Assembly: GCF_016801775.1 (NCBI RefSeq)
Contig: NZ_CP069004.1
Coordinates: 1,674,001 to 1,738,000 of the forward strand
From: Sulfitobacter mediterraneus
GTDB lineage: Bacteria; Pseudomonadota; Alphaproteobacteria; Rhodobacterales; Rhodobacteraceae
Direction of reading: 5' to 3'
DNA: 64,000 bases
In this document: positions 8,412 to 17,398 of the stretch, piece after piece
Numbering within the stretch: the first letter of the stretch is position 1
Layout: each line of letters begins with the position of its first letter
Translations under genes and position numbers: made by a program
Notes under the pieces: generated by a model
Databases searched by the model: none
What the model was told of the DNA's origin: nothing
The model's input: the letters and a program-made list of their open reading frames with translations, nothing else

Positions 8412-8813
8412 GGATTTATCCTTTCACAAGGGGCTCGTTGTCCCTGAATGGTTTTCGAGCGACCATAGGGCGTTTCTCTTCAAATGTCTGCGGCTGGAGA
8501 TGCATTTCCTGCTGCGCCGCGCCGTGCATTTCGTTGAGGCGCAAGTCGCCCAAGCACGATGAGACTGTGCGACCGGGGTGTTTCGGCTCATTTACAGACC
8601 GGCAGCGAGCCCACCTTAAATCACTGATATATGGCCACAAAAAGAGATCTACCTGTCAAAATCGGCCACCAACCACCCATTACCACAGCCGCATCAAGCG
8701 CTGGAATCCGGCCTTGGCCTCGTGACATTTCATAGGCCGATAATAAAGATTTACAACTGGTATGATGACATGATATTGATACCGCATAAAGCAAAACGAA
8801 TAGGGGGAAGACA
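8412..8813. other. Intergenic promoter region upstream of the apiose-type ABC transporter
   Basis: These 402 bp separate the divergent TPR gene and the solute-binding-protein gene. The part near 8750-8783 holds a probable promoter (TTTACA at 8750 and a GATATT-like box 16 bp later) overlapping the TGGTAT-type site. GGTAT (8759-8763) and ATACC (8779-8783) also form an outer inverted repeat. The two overlapping short open frames between 8416 and 8725 have no ribosome sites or recognisable sequence and are not called. Confidence 0.5.
8754..8768 (+). promoter_or_regulatory. Putative GntR operator upstream of the ABC transporter operon
   Basis: CAACTGGTATGATGA matches 13 of 15 bases of the site before the apnL operon (reverse strand 23462-23448, CAACTGGTATAATCA). 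The core T-N-G-T-N3-A-N2-A resembles FadR-type GntR sites. It ends 45 nt before the start codon and overlaps the likely promoter. Confidence 0.55.
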
Positions 8814-10154
8814 ATGTCAAAGGCACTATCAAGATTGGGCTGCGCGGTCAGTTTCGCGGTTGCAGGCCTGACCGGAATGGCCGCTGCACAAGAGACCGTG
8901 CTGGAAGTTTCGGCCACTCAACCAGAGTATTTTGCCCAGGATCGGGCGATCTGGGATCTCTACGAGGAAGAAAATCCCGGCGTAAAGATCGAGCTGTTTG
9001 CAATCAACGAAGACACCGAAGCAGCCTTTCAAGCGCGTGTAGCCGCTGGCGATCCACCCGACATTCGCGGCCTGACATTTCCTACACAAGACAATTACAA
9101 GACATACCTGAACCTCATGGAAATTGATTTTCCGTGGTGGGACAAGGCCAACTACGACGCCCGCCAGATCTTTGAAAAAACCCATGGCGTAAAAGGCTAT
9201 GCCCCCGCATTCAACGTGCAGGGTGGCTTGTTCCTGAACATGATCTACTACGCCGACGAGATGAAGTTGGCCGGACTTGACCCTAAATCAGTGAAATCCG
9301 TCGATGACTTGCGGGCGCTTCTCGAAGAACTCAAGGTCTACGTCGAGGGCCGCGACGATCTGGAATATGTTCTTGATATCGGTTGGCATCCACGTTTCTG
9401 GGGCCGCTGGATGTTGGAAGCATGGGCCGTTGGCCTCGGCGCCTCCAAAGAAGATGTGCGCGATTTGTGGACCGGCAAAATTGCCTGGACCGATGAGGCG
9501 AACAACCCATTGGTGCCGGCCCTGAAACTGGCCAAAGAGTTCACCGAAAAGGGTTATTTCCCGAACAACTGGTGGAATCGCGCATGGGAGCAGGAGTTTG
9601 AAGCCAGCTTTATCACCGGCAAATCCATCCTTGCTGTCCACGGACCTTGGCTTTGGAACAAGGTGATGGCGCAGAATCCCGATGTGGAACTTGACGGCAT
9701 CTTTTTCCCGCCAAATGCCGATGGCGTCGTGTGGCAGGATGCAACAACCGCTGATCGTGGCTCTGCCCTTTATGCGGCCAACAAAGACGATCCGAACTTT
9801 GACGCGGCGAAGAAGGCATTTTACTGGTGGACCTCCCCGGAGATCGTCAAACTGCGCGCCGAAGCTGTTGGCTATGTCCCCGCCATGGATCTGTCCGAAC
9901 AGGGCGGTGTGGAATTGCAAAACCCGCAATATCTCAAGCTGGTCGGGCCATCCCTTGACGCAGGCGAGATCACTTTTGACAGCTCCCTTGGTGGTCAGGC
10001 TGCGGCCGGTCCGATGCAAAAAAGTGGCACACCTTTCGTGATCGAAGATAACGTGATGGCATCTGAAATCGGTGATTACGTTTCCGGTGAACAAAGCCTC
10101 GCTGATTTGCTTGCTCTGATGCAGGAACGTTGGGACCAAGCTTACGGGCAATAG
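8814..10154 (+). CDS. ABC transporter solute-binding protein, family 1 (MalE-like)
   Basis: The 446-residue product has a clear signal peptide (residues 1-25, cleavage after GMAAA) and no lipobox, so it should be a free periplasmic protein. The mature part has the family 1 extracellular binding-protein pattern: an early strand VLEVSATQPEYF, RVAAGDPPDIRG, and late AANKDDPNFDAAKKAFYWW. Family 1 proteins mostly bind oligosaccharides or larger sugars, unlike the ribose-type proteins that were used to discover the D-apiose pathways. Start: ATG with an AGGGGGA site. It opens a run of permease, permease, ATPase genes and then catabolic genes, so it probably delivers the island's substrate. Confidence 0.9.
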   Translation: MSKALSRLGCAVSFAVAGLTGMAAAQETVLEVSATQPEYFAQDRAIWDLYEEENPGVKIELFAINEDTEAAFQARVAAGDPPDIRGLTFPTQDNYKTYLNLMEIDFPWWDKANYDARQIFEKTHGVKGYAPAFNVQGGLFLNMIYYADEMKLAGLDPKSVKSVDDLRALLEELKVYVEGRDDLEYVLDIGWHPRFWGRWMLEAWAVGLGASKEDVRDLWTGKIAWTDEANNPLVPALKLAKEFTEKGYFPNNWWNRAWEQEFEASFITGKSILAVHGPWLWNKVMAQNPDVELDGIFFPPNADGVVWQDATTADRGSALYAANKDDPNFDAAKKAFYWWTSPEIVKLRAEAVGYVPAMDLSEQGGVELQNPQYLKLVGPSLDAGEITFDSSLGGQAAAGPMQKSGTPFVIEDNVMASEIGDYVSGEQSLADLLALMQERWDQAYGQ

Positions 10155-10203
10155 GATCACCCGCTAACCACCTTTTCCACCGGCTATTGCGACGGAGCAA
10201 GGC

Positions 10204-11184
10204 ATGAATACGAGCAGTCAACACGGGCGCGTGGCCTCCAATAAGGCCACGCGCGATCAAGCCGCAAAGGCACGTAGCAGGCGGGAGTTTCTAACCGATC
10301 TGATTTACATCGCACCGCAGTATATCATCTACATCGGCCTGCAGATCCTGCCCTTCGCGATTGCGCTTCCGATCATTTTTACCGATCAGGTGGACTTCCT
10401 TGATCAGGACGTCAATTGGGTCGGGTTCGACAATATCGCCTCGTTGTTTCAGGGGCCGCTTGATGAACGGCTTTTTGCAGCATTGCGGCGCACGATCATC
10501 TTTTCCTGTGTGAATTACGTGATGGTCTTTCTGTTCGGCTTTTTGCTGGCGCTCGCCATGTTCGAATTGGTGTCAAAGCTGAAGGGGCTGTTCTTTACCA
10601 TCATCTATATGCCCTGGATGTTGTCCGGCATCGGGGTTGGCCTGATCATGGTCATGCTGTTTTCCACGGACACCGGATCGTTCAATCTGATTTTGTCCGA
10701 GGCAGGGTTCAGCAACAATGCCTTTGATGCCAAAAGCGAGACAACCTCACTTTATGTCCTGCCCTTCATGTACGGCTGGAAAGCGGCCGGATTTAACATG
10801 GCGCTGTTTCTGGGTGGGTTGCTTGCTATTCCCAGTGAGACAATCGAATCTGCACGCATGGACGGCGCCCGCTATTGGCAGCGTGTCTGGTACATATACC
10901 TGCCGCAGATCGTGCCCAGCATGATCATCGCGACCATCTTTTCCATCATCAATTCTTTCGGGATCTTTGATGAACTTGTCGGCCTCGGTGCATTGGCTGG
11001 CAATCAGAACGGTGAATTCATGTCTATCTTCATCTATCAGCTTGGTTTCGGGTCTGCGACGATGGGCGGCGCCAAGATTGGCACCCTCGCGCAAGGTATA
11101 ACCGCGTCGATGGTGATTTTCCTGCCACTCGTGTTTCTCGCGTTCTGGCTCAACCGGCTGCAAAAGAAATTGAGCTATCACTGA
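10204..11184 (+). CDS. ABC sugar transporter permease (MalF-like)
   Basis: This 326-residue protein has six or so membrane helices and the coupling EAA loop typical of carbohydrate permeases, IPSETIESARMDGARYWQRV, followed by YLPQIVPSMIIA. It is the first of two permeases and should form a heterodimer with the next gene product in the inner membrane. A hydrophilic ~30-residue tail rich in Arg, Lys, Ser and Thr precedes the first helix on the cytoplasmic side. It lies 49 nt after the binding-protein gene; its last base is shared with the ATG of the second permease (TGATG), so the two are translated together. Confidence 0.93.
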   Translation: MNTSSQHGRVASNKATRDQAAKARSRREFLTDLIYIAPQYIIYIGLQILPFAIALPIIFTDQVDFLDQDVNWVGFDNIASLFQGPLDERLFAALRRTIIFSCVNYVMVFLFGFLLALAMFELVSKLKGLFFTIIYMPWMLSGIGVGLIMVMLFSTDTGSFNLILSEAGFSNNAFDAKSETTSLYVLPFMYGWKAAGFNMALFLGGLLAIPSETIESARMDGARYWQRVWYIYLPQIVPSMIIATIFSIINSFGIFDELVGLGALAGNQNGEFMSIFIYQLGFGSATMGGAKIGTLAQGITASMVIFLPLVFLAFWLNRLQKKLSYH

Positions 11185-12185
11185 TGCGTAAAACTACCCG
11201 GAAAAAGTACCTGCTGATTGCCTTCCTATCGGCTTATTGTCTGTTGACGCTGACACCCTTCTATATTCTGGCGGTGCGGGCTTTCACGCCGACAATTGAG
11301 TCCACCGAATTGCACCTTTGGATCCCCGAGCGCCGCGACCTGTCGATGAATGCGCGGATCGGTGATCTATCAACGATCTACAACGTCGATGCTCGCGCCT
11401 TCCGGCGCGAGATGGGGATCAAAGGGTATCTGAACCCCCAGCTGAAACTGAGCCAGATCGCCGAGAAGTATGAGATCGAGCCGGAGAGCATCCGCAGCTA
11501 TCTCGAACCGTTTGTCCAATACAATGGGATTTATACCATTGTGAACAATGGCTTTGTCCGCTCACTCATAGCCACAATCGTTGTTACTGGTGCCTCCGTT
11601 CTGGTCGGGGCCCTTTTGGGGATCATGACCGGATCAGCCCTGGCCGGGTTCCGGCGGCGATGGCATATGTTCGTTTACAACACCTACCTATTGAACATGA
11701 TCATTCCACCCATGATGGTCATCTTGCCCCAATACATCATCATCACGCGGTATCTGGGGTTGGAAAACAGTCTGCTGTCGCTGGTCTTGCTGCACATCAA
11801 AGGCGGCGCCCTGTCCACGATGGTATTTACCTCCTACATCGCAACAGTTCCGCGCGAATTGAAAGAGTCCGTCTATATGGATGGAGGCAAACACTATCAC
11901 TATTTCCTCTACATCCTGCTGCCGCTTATGGGGACACCCTTTGCCGTCTTTGCGTCCATTACCATGCCCTGGTTCTGGAACGATCTGCTACATGCGCTGG
12001 TGCTGCTGAGACCTGACAACTACACCCTGCCCGCATTTGTGGCATCTATAGGCGGCACGTTCACCACCAACTTCGAGGCGATCTTCTCGGGCGTGCTGTT
12101 GTCACTGCTGCCGATCCTGGTCGTTTATCTGGTGTTCCAGAAATTGTTTATTCGCTCGGCCATGGCCGGCGCGGTCAAAGGATAG
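11184..12185 (+). CDS. ABC sugar transporter permease (MalG-like) with a large periplasmic loop
   Basis: The product has 333 residues. Helix 1 (about residues 8-30) is followed by some 85 hydrophilic residues before the next helices, then the usual MalG-type core with the EAA loop VPRELKESVYMDGGKHY and YILLPLMGTPFAVF. The long loop contains charged helical stretches (LKLSQIAEKYEIEPESI) and probably faces the periplasm, where it could touch the binding protein. Such a loop is much longer than in MalG. The start codon overlaps the stop of the previous gene. It partners with that permease and the ATPase gene 4 nt downstream. Confidence 0.92.
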   Translation: MRKTTRKKYLLIAFLSAYCLLTLTPFYILAVRAFTPTIESTELHLWIPERRDLSMNARIGDLSTIYNVDARAFRREMGIKGYLNPQLKLSQIAEKYEIEPESIRSYLEPFVQYNGIYTIVNNGFVRSLIATIVVTGASVLVGALLGIMTGSALAGFRRRWHMFVYNTYLLNMIIPPMMVILPQYIIITRYLGLENSLLSLVLLHIKGGALSTMVFTSYIATVPRELKESVYMDGGKHYHYFLYILLPLMGTPFAVFASITMPWFWNDLLHALVLLRPDNYTLPAFVASIGGTFTTNFEAIFSGVLLSLLPILVVYLVFQKLFIRSAMAGAVKG

Positions 12186-12189
12186 GCCC

Positions 12190-13275
12190 ATGACACAAGT
12201 AACCCTTACCAAAGCCGTCAAACGTTATGGTTCCGTTGAAGTATTGCATGGCATTGATCTGGAAATTGAGGCCAACAAGCTGACGGTCCTGCTTGGCCCG
12301 TCAGGCTGCGGCAAGTCCACCCTGCTGCGGATGATCGCGGGCCTGGAAGACATCAGCGATGGCGAATTGCAGATCGGGGACCGGATCGTGAATGAGGCCG
12401 ACCCGTCGGAACGCGGATGTGCCATGGTGTTTCAGAACTATGCGCTTTACCCGCACCAGACTGTTTTCAAGAACATGGCCTTTCCCCTGAAAATGAAGGG
12501 CACGCCAAAGTCAGAAATTGACATCAAGGTGCGCGAAACCGCCCGTGTGCTTGAGCTTGAGCCGCTTCTGGACAGGCTGCCGCGTGACCTGTCAGGCGGC
12601 CAACGCCAGCGGGTTGCCATGGGCCGTGCGATGATCCGCAATCCCAAGGTGTTCTTGTTCGATGAACCGCTGTCTAACCTTGACGCCGAATTGCGGGTCA
12701 AGATGCGGCTCGAAATTGCCAGATTGCAAAAGGAACTGGGTGCCACAATGATCTTTGTCACCCATGACCAGGTCGAGGCGATGACCCTCGCCGACAACGT
12801 GGTGATCCTGAACAGTGGCTATGTTCAACAGGTCGGTGCGCCGCTTGATATCTACAACCATCCCGCAAACCGATTTGTTGCGGGGTTCATCGGCTCACCC
12901 TCGATGAATTTCCTGCCCGTCGAAAAAGTGGACAACGGGCCAAAAGGATCGGTTGTGTATCTGCAAGGCGGCCTTCAGGCAAAGTTCAAGCGGCAAGTGC
13001 CACAAGGCACCCGCACCTTGGGTGTGCGCCCTGAACATGTGATTGTCGGCGGGAGCACGGTAAACATTGCTGCTGCCGATTTTACCGAACTGGGGGCAGA
13101 GCATTTGGGCGACCGGGCCTATCACCATATTTCGCTGCCGTTTGGCGACTTCACTATTTTGCAGGCCGAAGGTGGGTCGATACCTTCAAGCGATGCATTG
13201 TCCTTGGGTTTTGCCGAAGCGCGGCTTCATTTCTTTGATGATGGCGGCCTCGCACTGACGGGCAAAGACATATGA
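12190..13275 (+). CDS. ABC transporter ATP-binding protein (MalK/UgpC type)
   Basis: The 361-residue product carries all ATPase motifs: Walker A GPSGCGKST (36-44), Q-loop VFQNYALYPH (80-89), signature LSGGQRQR (134-141), Walker B VFLFDEP (154-160) and switch HD in FVTHDQVEAM. A C-terminal TOBE/MalK-type regulatory domain follows (NFLPVEKV, then LGVRPEHV), which is usual for sugar importers of the CUT1 class. CUT1 carriers mostly import oligosaccharides or glycerol-phosphate-like compounds. It follows the permeases by 4 nt and overlaps the next gene in an ATGA. Confidence 0.95.
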   Translation: MTQVTLTKAVKRYGSVEVLHGIDLEIEANKLTVLLGPSGCGKSTLLRMIAGLEDISDGELQIGDRIVNEADPSERGCAMVFQNYALYPHQTVFKNMAFPLKMKGTPKSEIDIKVRETARVLELEPLLDRLPRDLSGGQRQRVAMGRAMIRNPKVFLFDEPLSNLDAELRVKMRLEIARLQKELGATMIFVTHDQVEAMTLADNVVILNSGYVQQVGAPLDIYNHPANRFVAGFIGSPSMNFLPVEKVDNGPKGSVVYLQGGLQAKFKRQVPQGTRTLGVRPEHVIVGGSTVNIAAADFTELGAEHLGDRAYHHISLPFGDFTILQAEGGSIPSSDALSLGFAEARLHFFDDGGLALTGKDI

Positions 13276-14006
13276 TCGCTGCCTTGCTCCGCCGGTCCTT
13301 GGTTGATCTGTGGGACAATGCCGTTTTCTGTTTCGGCCTGAATATCGCTGTGCTGAGCCTTGCCGCGCTTTTTCTATACCCGATCTCGCTGACCTATGCG
13401 TTGTCGCCGGTGTTGTTTGCGCCCGCGATGGTGGTCGCGGTTTGGTTTGGCCTTGTGGCATTGGCCGCCACTGCAGAACTGGTAAACCAAGTTGCGGCGC
13501 GGGCCGATATCAACGTTTCAGCGATGCGGCCCGACTGGCTGTTTTGCCTTGTTTTGGCCTTCACCTTGGTCGGGCTTGGCGGGGCGGCAATGCTTCTGCT
13601 GCTGGGCGCTGATGCGGGCTCTGCCCAAGGGGTAGCGCGGGCCGTGGGCGGCGGTTGGCTGATCCTCGTCGTGCTGGAACTTGCCGTATTGTCACCCGCC
13701 TTTGCCTTGGATCGCGCCGCCGCCCTGCCCCGCAGACTTGCCGAACTTGCCGGGATTGTCCTGCGGTATCCGCTGGCCTGCTTTACCATTCTGGCATTGT
13801 CGATTTTGGCCATGGCAGCCACGGTTGGCCTGCTCCCCGGCCCTGCTGGCGCGGCCTATCTCTATCTGCGGTCCGGCCGCATGATGCGCGTGGGATTGAA
13901 CGCAGCGGGCAATCCAAATCCGATGACCGAAGCCATTCATCATGAACGGCAGCGTGTCGCCAACCGCACACCGCGTAATTTGTTGCAGCCATGGCGTACG
14001 TCGTAG
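13272..14006 (+). CDS. Integral membrane protein, possibly YesL/DUF624-like
   Basis: This 244-residue protein has about five or six hydrophobic helices and little else; the C-terminal ~40 residues are hydrophilic and basic (HHERQRVANRTPRN). A small membrane protein of the YesL/DUF624 type often accompanies CUT1 sugar ABC genes, and the layout here, including a short N-terminal cytoplasmic stretch (LLRRSLVDLWDNAVFCF), fits that group, but the match is by eye only. It overlaps the ATPase gene by 4 bp, so it is part of the transport operon. A role in transporter assembly or sensing is inference. Function unknown. Confidence 0.55.
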   Translation: MIAALLRRSLVDLWDNAVFCFGLNIAVLSLAALFLYPISLTYALSPVLFAPAMVVAVWFGLVALAATAELVNQVAARADINVSAMRPDWLFCLVLAFTLVGLGGAAMLLLLGADAGSAQGVARAVGGGWLILVVLELAVLSPAFALDRAAALPRRLAELAGIVLRYPLACFTILALSILAMAATVGLLPGPAGAAYLYLRSGRMMRVGLNAAGNPNPMTEAIHHERQRVANRTPRNLLQPWRTS

Positions 14007-14033
14007 TTGCCAGATCAAACCAAAGGAAACTGA

Positions 14034-15467
14034 ATGAGCCGGCCTAACATTCTTGTCATCGTAACCGACCAACAAAGGGTGGATTCCGTCGGGGCCTACG
14101 GGTCCACTGTCTGCCGGACCCCGAACATGGACAAGGTTGCCAAAGCCGGCATGCGATTTGACAAGGCCTTTACGCCCACAGGCCTGTGCTCGCCCGTGCG
14201 GTGTTCCCTGCTCAGTGGTGTTTATCCGCATGAACATCGCGTGTTGACCAATGTGGGCCTGCATCCGGTGCGCGCCCAACTTGAACCTGCCGATGACCGG
14301 ATGTCTGCCGCTTTGAAGTCGGCAGGATACCGGATGGGCTATGTTGGCAAATGGCATGTCTCAAAGATCGACCCGCCGGGGTTTGGCTACGAAGATTATG
14401 TCAGTCTGGGCGACTACATGACTTGGCGGCAGGATCAGGGGTTAGCCGTGCCTGACGCCTTTAACGATTACCTCACCCAACGCGCTGTCAGGGACGAGGC
14501 ACCTGCCGACAAAAGCCGCCCCGCCTTTCTGGCCGACAATGCCATTCGACTGATCGACAAACACCATGCGGGTGATGATCCATTTTTCCTGCGCCTTGAT
14601 TTTCACGGGCCGCATTTCCCCAATGTTGTGCCAGAGCCCTATTTTTCGATGTACGACCCGGCGGATATCCCGCAATGGCCGAACAATGCCGACACCCTGG
14701 AGGGAAAACCCTCGGTCCAGAGCATCAAACAAAAGCACTGGCGCACCGAAAACCTGCCCTGGGCCGATTGGGCCAAACTGATCTCGGCCTATTACGGCGA
14801 GATCACAATGATCGACGATCAGGTCGGGCGTGTGCTTGACCACCTCACGGCTCTGGGGCTCGACGATGATACGCTGGTAATCTGGACATCCGATCACGGC
14901 GACACCATCGGGGCCCATGGAATATGCAACAAAGACTACACGATGTACGAAGAGATCTACCGCGTGCCGATGCTCATGCGGTGGCCCGGAGTGATCCCGC
15001 AGGGCAGCACCTGTGACGCCTTCGTGCATCATTTTCTCGACATTTGCGGCACGGTCATGGAAATCGCCGGTGCCGAAAGGCCAGACGTATTTCATGGCCG
15101 GTCCCTGCTCAGCCAAATGAAAGGCGCCCCACCCCCGGACGACTGGCCAGATAGCGCCTATTGCGAATTTCACGGCAGCCATATGGGGCTGTATTCCATG
15201 CGGCTGCTGACCACCGACGATTGGGCCTACATCTACCACACCAACGATATCGACGAGCTTTATGATCGCAAGGAAGACCCGTGGCAGATGGTCAATCTGG
15301 CCGAAAGCAAGGACCACGCAGACGTCTTGGATATGCTCAAACGCAAGATGGTCGGATGGATGGCCGATACAAATGACCATTTGCACAATGAATGGACCGT
15401 TGATTGGCTGACCAAAGATCCAGAACTGATAGCGCAGGCGCCCGGACGCCGGCGGACCAAATGGTGA
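14034..15467 (+). CDS. Sulfatase (type I, formylglycine-dependent), cytoplasmic
   Basis: The 477-residue product has the sulfatase fold motifs. N-terminal RPNILVIVTDQQ supplies metal ligands (D12, Q13). The maturation motif CSPVR (52-56) carries the cysteine to be converted to formylglycine. GYVGKWH-type and HGDTIGAHG segments follow, and the C-terminus ends in DPWQMVNLAES as in many S1-class enzymes. There is no signal peptide, so it should act in the cytoplasm on an imported sulfate ester. An AAAGGAA ribosome site precedes the ATG. It sits between the transport genes and the sugar dehydrogenase, 4 nt before the latter, which implies that the imported substrate is sulfated. Substrate position and sugar are not known. 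Confidence 0.9.
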   Translation: MSRPNILVIVTDQQRVDSVGAYGSTVCRTPNMDKVAKAGMRFDKAFTPTGLCSPVRCSLLSGVYPHEHRVLTNVGLHPVRAQLEPADDRMSAALKSAGYRMGYVGKWHVSKIDPPGFGYEDYVSLGDYMTWRQDQGLAVPDAFNDYLTQRAVRDEAPADKSRPAFLADNAIRLIDKHHAGDDPFFLRLDFHGPHFPNVVPEPYFSMYDPADIPQWPNNADTLEGKPSVQSIKQKHWRTENLPWADWAKLISAYYGEITMIDDQVGRVLDHLTALGLDDDTLVIWTSDHGDTIGAHGICNKDYTMYEEIYRVPMLMRWPGVIPQGSTCDAFVHHFLDICGTVMEIAGAERPDVFHGRSLLSQMKGAPPPDDWPDSAYCEFHGSHMGLYSMRLLTTDDWAYIYHTNDIDELYDRKEDPWQMVNLAESKDHADVLDMLKRKMVGWMADTNDHLHNEWTVDWLTKDPELIAQAPGRRRTKW

Positions 15468-15471
15468 CAAC

Positions 15472-16473
15472 ATGGGACTGAGAATTGGACTATCCGGCGC
15501 TGGCTATATCGCGCCCGTACATATCGAGGCATGGCGCCGCGCAGGTGCAGAAGTGGTGGCCATCGCGGACCCGGACCTTGCACGGACACATTTCACCGCG
15601 GATCACTACCAGATTGGCAAAATCCACACGGATGCACGCGCCATGATAGATGCAGGCGAGATTGACGTGCTGGACGTCGCGGCCCCACGACAGGTGCACA
15701 TCGAACAATCGCTGGCCGGTCTCGCGGCCGGATTGCCTGTCATTTGTCAAAAACCGCTTGCACCCTCACTGGCCGAGGCGGAAGAGTTTGCGCAAAAGCT
15801 GTGCGCGGAAGACCGGTTTATGGTGCATGAAAACTGGCGGTTCCGTCAGCCCTACCGCCGGATCAAACAATGGATTGACCAGGGTCTTGTCGGTGACATT
15901 CGCCATGTCTCGATGGCGATGCGGTCCACCGCGATGCTGCCTGATGAGACCGGCATGCGGCCTGCGGCTGGCCGCCAGCCGTTCATGTTGAAAGAGCCCC
16001 GCCTCGTGCTTGCCGAAGTGTTGATCCACAACATCGACACGGTTCGTTTCCTTGTCGGGGATCTCAATCTGATCTCTGCCCGCGCCGCCCGCGTGGATCC
16101 TCAAATCACCGGCGAAACCTCGGCAACCTTATATGCAGAAACCACCAACGCGGTTCCGGTGTTGATCAGCGGCGATATGACCGCACATGGCACCCCAAAC
16201 GGCGCAAGCGATTGGCTGGAAATACTGGGTTCGAAGGGGCGCGTGACCCTTGAAAACACTTTGCTGCGCCTGCATGGGCCGCAACCTCAGGAAATCGACT
16301 TTGGTGAGGACAACCTGCTTGCCGAGGCCGCATCCGCGACCATCGCGCATTTTGTTGAACAACTGGAAAGCGGCGGCGCCTTTGAGACCGGTCTTGAGGA
16401 CAATCTCAAAACGCTGCGTCTGGTCGAACAAGCCTATGCGCTTTCTGCCCCGATAGGTGCGGCGCCGCAGTAA
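15472..16473 (+). CDS. apsD: Gfo/Idh/MocA-family oxidoreductase, probable D-apiose dehydrogenase
   Basis: The 333-residue protein has the Rossmann motif GLSGAGYIAPVH (about 6-17), the family's lysine motif in VICQKPLAPS (around residue 88), and a substrate-domain segment with HENWRFRQPYRRI and LIHNIDTVRFLVGD. Family members oxidise or reduce sugars and inositols with NAD(P). D-apiose dehydrogenase (ApsD), which makes D-apionolactone, belongs to this family, and the pathway enzymes downstream of it (lactonase, oxidoisomerase, kinase, RuBisCO-like decarboxylase) are encoded next door; that context is the main reason for the name. It is the last gene of the plus-strand transport operon and converges on the GntR gene. 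Confidence 0.65.
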   Translation: MGLRIGLSGAGYIAPVHIEAWRRAGAEVVAIADPDLARTHFTADHYQIGKIHTDARAMIDAGEIDVLDVAAPRQVHIEQSLAGLAAGLPVICQKPLAPSLAEAEEFAQKLCAEDRFMVHENWRFRQPYRRIKQWIDQGLVGDIRHVSMAMRSTAMLPDETGMRPAAGRQPFMLKEPRLVLAEVLIHNIDTVRFLVGDLNLISARAARVDPQITGETSATLYAETTNAVPVLISGDMTAHGTPNGASDWLEILGSKGRVTLENTLLRLHGPQPQEIDFGEDNLLAEAASATIAHFVEQLESGGAFETGLEDNLKTLRLVEQAYALSAPIGAAPQ

Positions 16474-16493
16474 CCATCCGTGCGAGAGGGTTG

Positions 16494-17219
16494 CTAGGAA
16501 TCGCTGCGGGCGTTGGCCTGATCGTACAGGGCATTGCTGCGCATCAGGTGCCGTTTCATCGCGCTGCGCGCCTGCGCCGGATCCCCCTGGGCGATGGCAT
16601 CAAAAATCTCTTGATGCTCCGACAGGGTCAGTTCTTCGAGGCCCGGCGTGCGCACATTGGCGACGTGAAACACCGAAAGCCAGTCGAAAATCGCATGGGT
16701 CACAGCACTGTAAAGCGGATTGCCGGGTATCTCGGCGATTGCCTGATGGAAACGGCCGTCCAAAGTCATGAATTTCACCGGCGCATCCCGCGCATCCCGC
16801 AGCGCATCCATGATCTCGGCCAGATGATCCAATTGCGCCTGCGTGCGCATATCTGCGGCCCGGCCCACCAAATAGCATTCCAGCCCGATCCGGGCTTCCT
16901 TGAGATGCTCAAGCGTGGTCCCGGAATGCGACAGGATATGCTTCATTGTCAGGCTCATCTGATCCAGCGCACCATCCATGGACGGTTCTGCGACCCGCGG
17001 CCGTTCGCCGTGGCGCACCTCGATCAAACCCATGCTTTGCAGCGATTGCATCGCCTCTCGAATCGCGGGTCGGCCAACGCCATACTGGTTCATCAACTCG
17101 CGCTCTGACGGCAGGATATCCCCCGGCCCCAAAGCCTCGCGTTGAATGGTCTCAAGAATGCGCTCTTTGACTTCGTCGCTCAGCTTTCGACGTCGTATCG
17201 GTTGGGTCTGGGGGGCCAA
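16494..17219 (-). CDS. GntR-family regulator, FadR/FCD subfamily (probable repressor of the apiose island)
   Basis: The 241-residue protein has an N-terminal winged helix (KERILETIQREALGPGDILP, then SERELMNQYGVGRPAIREAM, residues ~18-60) and a C-terminal FCD ligand domain. The FCD domain keeps a likely metal/ligand set: Asp and His in DGRFHQAIAE, His in LSEHQEIFDAI, and His in MKRHLMRSN. FCD regulators sense sugar acids and related compounds. The start is a TTG with GAGG 5-6 nt upstream; no in-frame ATG occurs nearby. It lies inside the island between dehydrogenase and oxidoisomerase genes, and related TGGTAT/TTGTAT sites occur upstream of itself and the other three transcription units, so it is probably the local regulator. 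Confidence 0.88.
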   Translation of the reverse strand: MAPQTQPIRRRKLSDEVKERILETIQREALGPGDILPSERELMNQYGVGRPAIREAMQSLQSMGLIEVRHGERPRVAEPSMDGALDQMSLTMKHILSHSGTTLEHLKEARIGLECYLVGRAADMRTQAQLDHLAEIMDALRDARDAPVKFMTLDGRFHQAIAEIPGNPLYSAVTHAIFDWLSVFHVANVRTPGLEELTLSEHQEIFDAIAQGDPAQARSAMKRHLMRSNALYDQANARSDS

Positions 17220-17261
17220 GGTTGCCTCGCTATCTCAAGATCTTCCGATCGCTCATTGCAC

Positions 17262-17272
17262 TTGTATGACAT
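17262..17272 (-). promoter_or_regulatory. Putative GntR autoregulatory operator
   Basis: TTGTATGACAT is an imperfect palindrome (TTGT-N3-ACAT) close to the FadR-type consensus T-N-G-T-N3-A-C-N-A. It lies 42 nt upstream of the GntR start codon, at a distance similar to the three other candidate sites in this island. Confidence 0.45.
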
Positions 17273-17345
17273 GTAAACCAGTGAACCCGACGTTTCCAGC
17301 CCTTTGGCCGCAGTGTTGACTTATCCCGGGGTTTGCCGCATAAAG

Positions 17346-17355
17346 TGGTATACTA
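17346..17355 (+). promoter_or_regulatory. Putative GntR operator upstream of apnO
   Basis: TGGTATACTA is a near-perfect palindrome around GTATAC and shares the TGGTAT half-site with the sites at 8754-8768 and 23448-23462. It ends 43 nt before the apnO start codon, within an AT-rich stretch (TATGTTAATCACATAAT) that may contain the promoter. Confidence 0.5.
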
Positions 17356-17398
17356 TGTTAATCACATAATCTCTATCTGAAATCCAAACGGTAAGTAC

